A stretch of 64,000 bases of DNA, from NCBI GenBank assembly GCA_022827345.1, contig JAJDTB010000030.1, positions 1-64,000 of the forward strand, read 5' to 3'. The notes beneath the pieces were generated by a model. That model did not search any database. It was not told the origin of the DNA and saw only the letters and a program-made list of their open reading frames with translations. A program made the position numbers and the translations under genes. Each line of letters opens with the position of its first letter. Position 1 is the first letter of the stretch. Below are positions 59,074-64,000 of this stretch, piece by piece. The stretch comes from Gemmatimonadota bacterium. Its GTDB lineage: Bacteria > Gemmatimonadota > Gemmatimonadetes > Longimicrobiales > Gaopeijiaceae.

Positions 59074-60375
59074 ATGTCCCAGAACGCCCCCCGAGACTCC
59101 CTGACCATCACCGACAACCGTACCGGCCGCGAGTACGAGGTCGATGTCCACGAAGGCGACGTGATCCGCGCGATGGACCTGCGCCAGATCAAGGTAAACG
59201 ACAGTGACTTCGGGATGATGGCCTACGATCCCGGGTTCACGAACACGGCGTTCACCATCAGCCGGATTACGGACGTCAAGGGGAGCAAGGGCATTCTGGA
59301 GTACCGCGGCTACCCCATCGAGCAGCTGGCGGAGCAGGCCACCTATCTCGAGGTCGCAAGCCTCATCCTCAACGGTGAACTCCCGACCCGGGACGAGCTG
59401 GACGACTTCGTCCACGACGTGACCTTCCACACCTACGTGCACGAGAACGTCACCACGATTCTGCAGGGGTTCCGCTACGACGCCCATGCCATGGGAATGA
59501 TGATCTCGACCGTGGCGGCGCTCTCGACATTCTATCCCGAAGCCAAGGACATCGAGGATCCCGCCAACCGGCGCATCCAGATGATCCGGCTGCTGGCGAA
59601 GATGCCCACCCTGGCCGCCTTCGCGTACCGGCACCACAAGGGGCTGCCGTACGTCTATCCGGAGAACGGCCTGTCCTACACGGCCAACTTCCTCAACATG
59701 CTGTTCCGGATCGGGGGCCGGGAGTACAAGCCGAACCCGGTGCTGGAGCGGGCGCTCGATGTCCTCTTCATCCTGCACGCCGACCACGAACAGAACTGCT
59801 CCACGACGGCCATGCGGGTGATCGGCAGTTCGCGCGGCGACCCGTTCTCGGCGATGGCCGGTGCGATGGCCGCGCTCTACGGGCCGCTGCACGGGGGCGC
59901 GAACGAGGCGGTGCTGCGGATGCTCACCGAGATAGGAACGCGCGACAACATCCCCGCCTTCATGGACAGCGTGCGCAGGGGCGAGCGGCGTTTGATGGGC
60001 TTCGGCCACCGGGTCTACAAGGCGTACGACCCGCGGGCTTCGATCATCAAGCGAACGGCTGAGGAAGTGTTTGAGGTGACGGGGCGCAACCCGTTGCTGG
60101 ACATCGCCTTGGAGCTGGAGCAGATCGCGCTGCAGGAGGAGTACTTCATCAAGCGCAACCTCTATCCCAACGTCGACTTCTACTCGGGGCTGATCTACCA
60201 GGCCATGGGCTTCCCGGTCGAGCTGTTCCCCGTGCTCTTCGCGATTCCCCGCACGGTGGGCTGGTTGGCCCAGTGGGAAGAGATGGTGGTCGACCGCGAG
60301 CAGAAGATCGCGCGGCCCAGGCAGGTTTTCAAGGGCTTCGAGCGCCGGGACTACGTGCCGATCGAGGCGCGCTGA
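59074..60375 (+). CDS. gltA: Citrate synthase
   Basis: A 433-residue type II citrate synthase, the entry step of the TCA cycle. Catalytic residues are His in LHADHEQNCST, His in GPLHGGANEA and Asp in YPNVDFYSG. GFGHRVYKAYDPRA carries the CoA/citrate-binding Arg and His. It begins at the ATG at 59074 with a GGAG site. The leader at about 59005-59030 contains two copies of CTAAAA and a small GGCT/AGCC hairpin. A hairpin overlapping its stop codon (TGAGCC/GGCTCA, 60373-60409) may end transcription. Confidence 0.95.
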   Translation: MSQNAPRDSLTITDNRTGREYEVDVHEGDVIRAMDLRQIKVNDSDFGMMAYDPGFTNTAFTISRITDVKGSKGILEYRGYPIEQLAEQATYLEVASLILNGELPTRDELDDFVHDVTFHTYVHENVTTILQGFRYDAHAMGMMISTVAALSTFYPEAKDIEDPANRRIQMIRLLAKMPTLAAFAYRHHKGLPYVYPENGLSYTANFLNMLFRIGGREYKPNPVLERALDVLFILHADHEQNCSTTAMRVIGSSRGDPFSAMAGAMAALYGPLHGGANEAVLRMLTEIGTRDNIPAFMDSVRRGERRLMGFGHRVYKAYDPRASIIKRTAEEVFEVTGRNPLLDIALELEQIALQEEYFIKRNLYPNVDFYSGLIYQAMGFPVELFPVLFAIPRTVGWLAQWEEMVVDREQKIARPRQVFKGFERRDYVPIEAR

Positions 60376-60422
60376 GCCGAACCCCGGTGGCGAGGGGTCG
60401 CGGGGCTCAGGCGGCCACGCAA

Positions 60423-60440
60423 TGTAATGTAAACATTACA
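60423..60440. promoter_or_regulatory. Operator-like palindrome TGTAATGT-N2-ACATTACA (copy 2)
   Basis: The same perfect 8+8 dyad as at 21650, followed by ATGTCGTGTTTTGTTTAC, which aligns base for base with copy 1 at most positions. It sits between the convergent gltA and S9 peptidase genes and its tail touches the peptidase stop codon, so it is not in an obvious promoter position. Confidence 0.55.
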
Positions 60441-60459
60441 AAATGTCGTGTTTTGTTTA

Positions 60460-62526
60460 CTACGAAACCGGCCTGCGCTCGGTCGCGTACTTGTCGAACC
60501 AGCCCTTGACCGTGGTGATCTTGGATATGCCGTGGGAGGGGCGTCCCCAGATTCCGTGGGCTTCGCCCGGCACGCGCACCAGCACCGCCTCCACCCCGAG
60601 CAGCTTGAGCGCCTTGTAGTACTGCTCGGACTCCGACATCGGGGTGCGCCAGTCCTCTTCTCCGGTCATGATGAGCGTCGGGGTCTTCACGTTGCTCACC
60701 ACCGACAGGAGCGACCGCTCCTCGTAGTGCTCCACATTGTCCCACGGCATACCGGGGAACCAGTACTTGACGGCCACCGGCGCCATGTCGGCGGTCAGGG
60801 CGAAGCTGTACCAGTTGATCACCGGATAGAATGAGACGGCGGCCTTGAAGCGGTCGGTGTTGCCGATCATCCAGGCGGTGAGGACGCCGCCGCCGCTGCC
60901 GCCGGTGACGAAGAGGTTGTCCTCGTCGATGTAGCCCTCGGCGATAACCGCGTCCACACCCGAGTTGAGGTCGTAGAAGTCGTCGCCCGGGTAGGCGTGG
61001 TGGATGAGGTTGCCGAACTCCTCGCCGTAGCTGGTGCTTCCGCGCGGGTTGGTGTAGAGCACGACGAAGCCCATGGAGGCCCAGAGCTGCTTCTCGACAT
61101 CGAAGCGGTCGCCGTAGTTGGCGAAGGGCCCGCCGTGGATCTCGAGGATGAGCGGGTAACTGCCCTCGGGATCGAATCCGGGAGGCTTCATGATCCAGCC
61201 CTGGATGGGCAGGCCGTCCTTCGACGAATTCCACCAGATCTCCTCGACCGACGCCAGGGTCTTGCCGGCGAAGAGATCGGCGTTGACGGAGGTGACGAGG
61301 TTCGGCGCCTGACCGGGCGTCGCGACCGCGATGTCGCCCGGCAGGTCCGGACGGCTGGTGGTGTAGGCAAAGGAGCCGTCTCCGGCCACGGTGTAGGACA
61401 CGCCGAACCCACCGTAGGCCAAGGACCCGCTCCCGCCGTTTTCGGCCACGACTTCATAGCTGCCATCGAGCTGGAACAGCGCGAGTTTCGTGTTGCCCTC
61501 GTCGTCGAAGAGACCGAAGATGGCGTCGCCGGTGGGCGACCAGCGCACCTGGTACACGGTGCGGTCCAGCGAGCTGCTGACGACCCTGGAGCCCGACCCG
61601 TCACGGTTCATCACATGCAGGCGCGTGACCTGGTAGCCCTGATAGCGGTCGTCGTAGCCCAGGTAGGCAATCCGACTGCCATCCGGCGAAACCGATGGCG
61701 CGTTGTCCGGCCCGCGCCGGTCGGTGAGCGCCCGCACGGACCCGTCGGCCAGGGAGATCTCGTAGATCTCGGAGTCCATCCACTCCAGGTCGCTGTCTTC
61801 GCGGAGGTTGGCGTCCACGATGATCGCATCCGAAGCCGGGGCCCATTCCGGCCCGCTGCCCGGCAGAGTGAAGAACCCCGACGAATAGCTCTGCTCACCG
61901 CTGGTGAGCTGCCTCGGGGTGCCGCCCTCCGAGGGAATCACGAAAAGGTGCCACGCCCCGGCGGGAACGTCGCCGATGCCGTCGAAGCGGAAGACGATCT
62001 CGTCGGTGTACTTGGCCGGTTCGGCCCACTGCGCGCCGGGCGGGGGCGCCGGCATCTGGCCGACGGTCAGCGGCGCAGCGGGAACGAGCTTGTTGAACGC
62101 CAGGTGCGATCCGTCGGGGGACCAGGAAAGGCCCATGGACGGGTCCGTGAGGTTCGTGATCGCCGCCGTCTGACCGGACGCGACCCAGTGCATGTAGATC
62201 TGCGGCACGCCATCCCGGTTGGACATGTACGCGATCCGCGTTCCGTCCGGCGACCACCGGGGACTGTTGTCCAGGAACTTTCCGGTCGTGAGCGGCCGGT
62301 GCTCGCTGCCGTCGCTGCTCACCAGCCAGAGGTTGGAGTAGTTCATGTCCGTCATGACGTCCGCGAACTGTCGGACATACACGACCCACTCGCCGTCCGG
62401 GGATATCCTGGGATCGCTTGCGTACTCCAGGTCGAAGACGTTCATCTCGGTCAGCCGGTCGGTCTGGGCGGCGAGCGGCGAGGTGAGGAGAGCGAGCAAC
62501 AGTGAGGGGAGCGAGGCGAATCTCAT
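60460..62526 (-). CDS. S9 family prolyl-oligopeptidase/acylaminoacyl-peptidase-like protein, exported
   Basis: A 688-residue serine peptidase with a signal peptide (LPSLLLALLTSPLAAQ) from the ATG at 62526, which has a GGAGAAA site. The propeller half has several PD40/TolB-like blades (ISPDGEWVVYVRQ, WSPDGTRIAYMS, WSPDGSHLAFNK). The hydrolase half has the nucleophile in VTGGSGGGVLTAW, Asp in TGEEDWRTP and His in PGEAHGIWG. It probably degrades peptides in the periplasm or outside the cell. Confidence 0.93.
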   Translation of the reverse strand: MRFASLPSLLLALLTSPLAAQTDRLTEMNVFDLEYASDPRISPDGEWVVYVRQFADVMTDMNYSNLWLVSSDGSEHRPLTTGKFLDNSPRWSPDGTRIAYMSNRDGVPQIYMHWVASGQTAAITNLTDPSMGLSWSPDGSHLAFNKLVPAAPLTVGQMPAPPPGAQWAEPAKYTDEIVFRFDGIGDVPAGAWHLFVIPSEGGTPRQLTSGEQSYSSGFFTLPGSGPEWAPASDAIIVDANLREDSDLEWMDSEIYEISLADGSVRALTDRRGPDNAPSVSPDGSRIAYLGYDDRYQGYQVTRLHVMNRDGSGSRVVSSSLDRTVYQVRWSPTGDAIFGLFDDEGNTKLALFQLDGSYEVVAENGGSGSLAYGGFGVSYTVAGDGSFAYTTSRPDLPGDIAVATPGQAPNLVTSVNADLFAGKTLASVEEIWWNSSKDGLPIQGWIMKPPGFDPEGSYPLILEIHGGPFANYGDRFDVEKQLWASMGFVVLYTNPRGSTSYGEEFGNLIHHAYPGDDFYDLNSGVDAVIAEGYIDEDNLFVTGGSGGGVLTAWMIGNTDRFKAAVSFYPVINWYSFALTADMAPVAVKYWFPGMPWDNVEHYEERSLLSVVSNVKTPTLIMTGEEDWRTPMSESEQYYKALKLLGVEAVLVRVPGEAHGIWGRPSHGISKITTVKGWFDKYATERRPVS

Positions 62527-62647
62527 GGGTTTCTCCGGCCGGGTTGGGGCGAGATCGTACCGACAACGGCGCGGCGAAGCGGAACGAGTCGAGCAGGATT
62601 GGCGTATAACCATTATTCTATGCGACTACTTCGGAAAAGGGGCGGCC

Positions 62648-63031
62648 ATGTTCGGCACCGGGACAGCAGGAAGACACAACCGATTTGCCGGGCTGGCCCT
62701 GGCGCTGCTCTTCACCGCCGCCGGCGGATGCGCGGGTACGGGCGGGCAGACCGGCAGTCCGTTCGCCGCGGCGCCCGGAGAGGGCGAGGACATCGAACTG
62801 CTGGTGCGCAACCTCAACTTCCACCAGGTGACCGTGTACACGGCCCGGGGTGGCAGTTCCGTGCGCCGGCTCGGAACCGTCCCCGGCAAGGGCGAGGCCA
62901 CCTTCACGATGCGCTGGCACCTTCCCGACATCCAGCTCCGGGTCAGGGAGCTCGCTGGTGAGGAATACCTGACCGAAACCCTTCCCGTGACCCCCGGTGA
63001 CCTGCTGGAGCTGATCATTCCCATCCGGTAG
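62648..63031 (+). CDS. Hypothetical lipoprotein
   Basis: A 127-residue exported protein with a lipobox-like ending (LLFTAAGGC) and a small beta-rich domain (VRNLNFHQVTVYTARGG, RVRELAGEEYLTETLPV). It looks like a compact beta-sandwich; no family is recognised. The ATG at 62648 follows an AAAGGGG stretch. It is divergent from the S9 peptidase and about 140 bases ahead of another S9-type gene. Confidence 0.65.
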   Translation: MFGTGTAGRHNRFAGLALALLFTAAGGCAGTGGQTGSPFAAAPGEGEDIELLVRNLNFHQVTVYTARGGSSVRRLGTVPGKGEATFTMRWHLPDIQLRVRELAGEEYLTETLPVTPGDLLELIIPIR

Positions 63032-63170
63032 GGCGGGCGGCCAATCCAGTCTGGCGGTCCGATGGGCCGAACCGCACATTTGTATCCGGATTGCGTCCGT
63101 GCCGCTTCGGAGGTCCCTCTCGGCGGCGTCGGCCGCTTGTGTTTCGTGAACCGCCTCCGGAGAATCCGAT

Positions 63171-64000
63171 ATGCGCACGCACGCACTCGCCGTACTGATC
63201 GCCGCCATCCCGCTGACTGTGGCCGGCGATCCGGAATTGTCGGCTCAGCAGACGCCCGACCCCACGCTTACGCTCGATGAGGTCATCGATATGGTCCGCG
63301 TCTCCGGGCCGAAGCTGTCACCGGACGGCTCCCGCGTACTGTTCGTGCGAAACGAGCTCGACTGGGACGAAAACAAGCGCGAGAGCCGGATCTGGATTGT
63401 GGGTGCGGATGGGGAGAACGCCCGGCCCTTCACGGGGTCGACGGAAGACCGTTCCCCCGAATGGTCCCCGGACGGGCGTTGGGTAGCCTTCACCCGTCCG
63501 GTCGGTGACAGCGACAAGGTGCGGCAGCTGTTCGTTCTGCCGGTGGACGGCGGAGAGGCCGTTCAGCTGAGCAGCCACGTAACCGCGGTCGGCAACTATC
63601 GCTGGGCTTCGGACAGCAGGTCGATCTTCTTCGTGGCCAACGACTCCCTCCCCGACGACCAGGAGGCGGAGCGCAAGAAGGGCGACGACGCGGTGTTCAT
63701 CGACGAGGGTCCGAGCGGCCAGACCCAGGGTTCCTGGAACGCGGTGTGGAAGGTCGATCTGGACACGGACGACGCGCCCCACCAGGCAGAGCGCCTGACC
63801 CCGGAGATGCGGCGCGTGGGAGACTTCGCGCCCTCTCCCGACGGGAACTTCCTCGCCTACACCCACCGCAGCGAGAATCGCCGCAATGCGTCGCATCTGT
63901 CCGAGATCGCGCTGCTTGCGATCGCTTCGGGCGAGGAGGAACAGATCACCCGCAACGACGCCCCGGAGTCGCAACTGGCGTGGTCCCCCGACGGTGCGTC
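63171..64000 (+). CDS. S9-type peptidase, N-terminal propeller part, cut by the window end
   Basis: The first 276 codons of an exported protein continue past the window edge, so no stop is visible. The ATG at 63171 has a GGAGAA site and begins a signal peptide (HALAVLIAAIPLTVAG, end near LSAQQ). The mature part shows repeated propeller blades (LSPDGSRVLFVRNELDW, WSPDGRWVAFTR, PSPDGNFLAYTHR), as in the two S9 peptidases upstream. The catalytic domain would lie outside the window, so a TolB-like non-enzymatic protein cannot be excluded. Confidence 0.8.
   Translation, partial: MRTHALAVLIAAIPLTVAGDPELSAQQTPDPTLTLDEVIDMVRVSGPKLSPDGSRVLFVRNELDWDENKRESRIWIVGADGENARPFTGSTEDRSPEWSPDGRWVAFTRPVGDSDKVRQLFVLPVDGGEAVQLSSHVTAVGNYRWASDSRSIFFVANDSLPDDQEAERKKGDDAVFIDEGPSGQTQGSWNAVWKVDLDTDDAPHQAERLTPEMRRVGDFAPSPDGNFLAYTHRSENRRNASHLSEIALLAIASGEEEQITRNDAPESQLAWSPDGA

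Overview
This is a 64 kb window of uniformly GC-rich (roughly two-thirds G+C), densely packed bacterial DNA with many ATGA/TGATG stop-start overlaps and frequent GTG or TTG starts. The mix of lipoproteins and outer-membrane porins (Gram-negative envelope), several S9 peptidases, a B-type heme-copper oxidase, partner-switching signalling and branched-chain/terpenoid acyl-CoA catabolism suggests an aerobic, heterotrophic soil or marine bacterium, most plausibly of the Gemmatimonadota. That assignment is inference: no rRNA gene is present. There is no prophage, insertion sequence, CRISPR array or obvious transferred island.

Layout. 0.45-6.1 kb: heavy-metal RND efflux operon (adaptor, permease, outer-membrane factor); the permease gene is frameshifted and its 3' half runs in frame into the outer-membrane factor. 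6.2-11.8 kb (minus): ammonium channel, circularly permuted ATP-grasp ligase, alpha-E protein, transglutaminase and a Gcw_chp/TorF-like porin in one tight operon. 12.1-13.2 kb: porin. 13.3-19.2 kb: two divergent operons forming a signalling chain: RsbW-like kinase and STAS antagonist (minus), and receiver-PP2C phosphatase, periplasmic binding protein and histidine kinase (plus). 19.2-22.5 kb: MATE exporter, MurB and an orphan LolD-like ATPase beside a palindromic operator-like site. 22.6-30.4 kb: acyl-CoA catabolic genes (B12-binding mutase subunit, carboxyltransferase, split AtuA, enoyl-CoA hydratase, acyl-CoA dehydrogenase) interrupted by recQ. 30.6-34.3 kb: RNase E/G, M24 peptidase, rplU-rpmA. 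34.6-35.0 kb: a stretch rich in hairpins that ends in a strong terminator, a candidate structured RNA. 35.0-37.1 kb (minus): Na+/solute symporter with its DUF3311 partner and chorismate mutase. 37.2-42.5 kb (minus): beta-oxidation-type cluster (two crotonases, hydroxyacyl-CoA dehydrogenase, thiolase, aldehyde dehydrogenase). 42.6-46.6 kb: lipoprotein, NfeD, flotillin FloA and a proline-rich membrane protein. 46.7-52.9 kb: a cytochrome b/ferredoxin/MvhD-like fusion divergent from an Rrf2 regulator and a CuA-containing heme-copper oxidase operon with a SCO protein. 52.9-64 kb: S9 peptidase, aconitase, tRNA-Leu(CAA), DUF411 protein, citrate synthase, second S9 peptidase, lipoprotein and a third S9-type protein cut by the window edge.

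Strongest leads. (1) The B-type heme-copper subunit I has Gln (residue 231) where oxygen reductases have the cross-linked active-site Tyr, and it sits behind an Rrf2 regulator with NsrR-like cysteines: a candidate nitric oxide reductase. (2) The binding protein/kinase/receiver-PP2C/STAS/RsbW set reads as one complete pathway. (3) The ammonium channel is co-transcribed with a predicted peptide-ligation module. (4) The hairpin array at 34.6-35.0 kb matches no RNA family I know. (5) A near-identical ~38 bp element containing an 18-bp palindrome occurs at 21650 and 60423.
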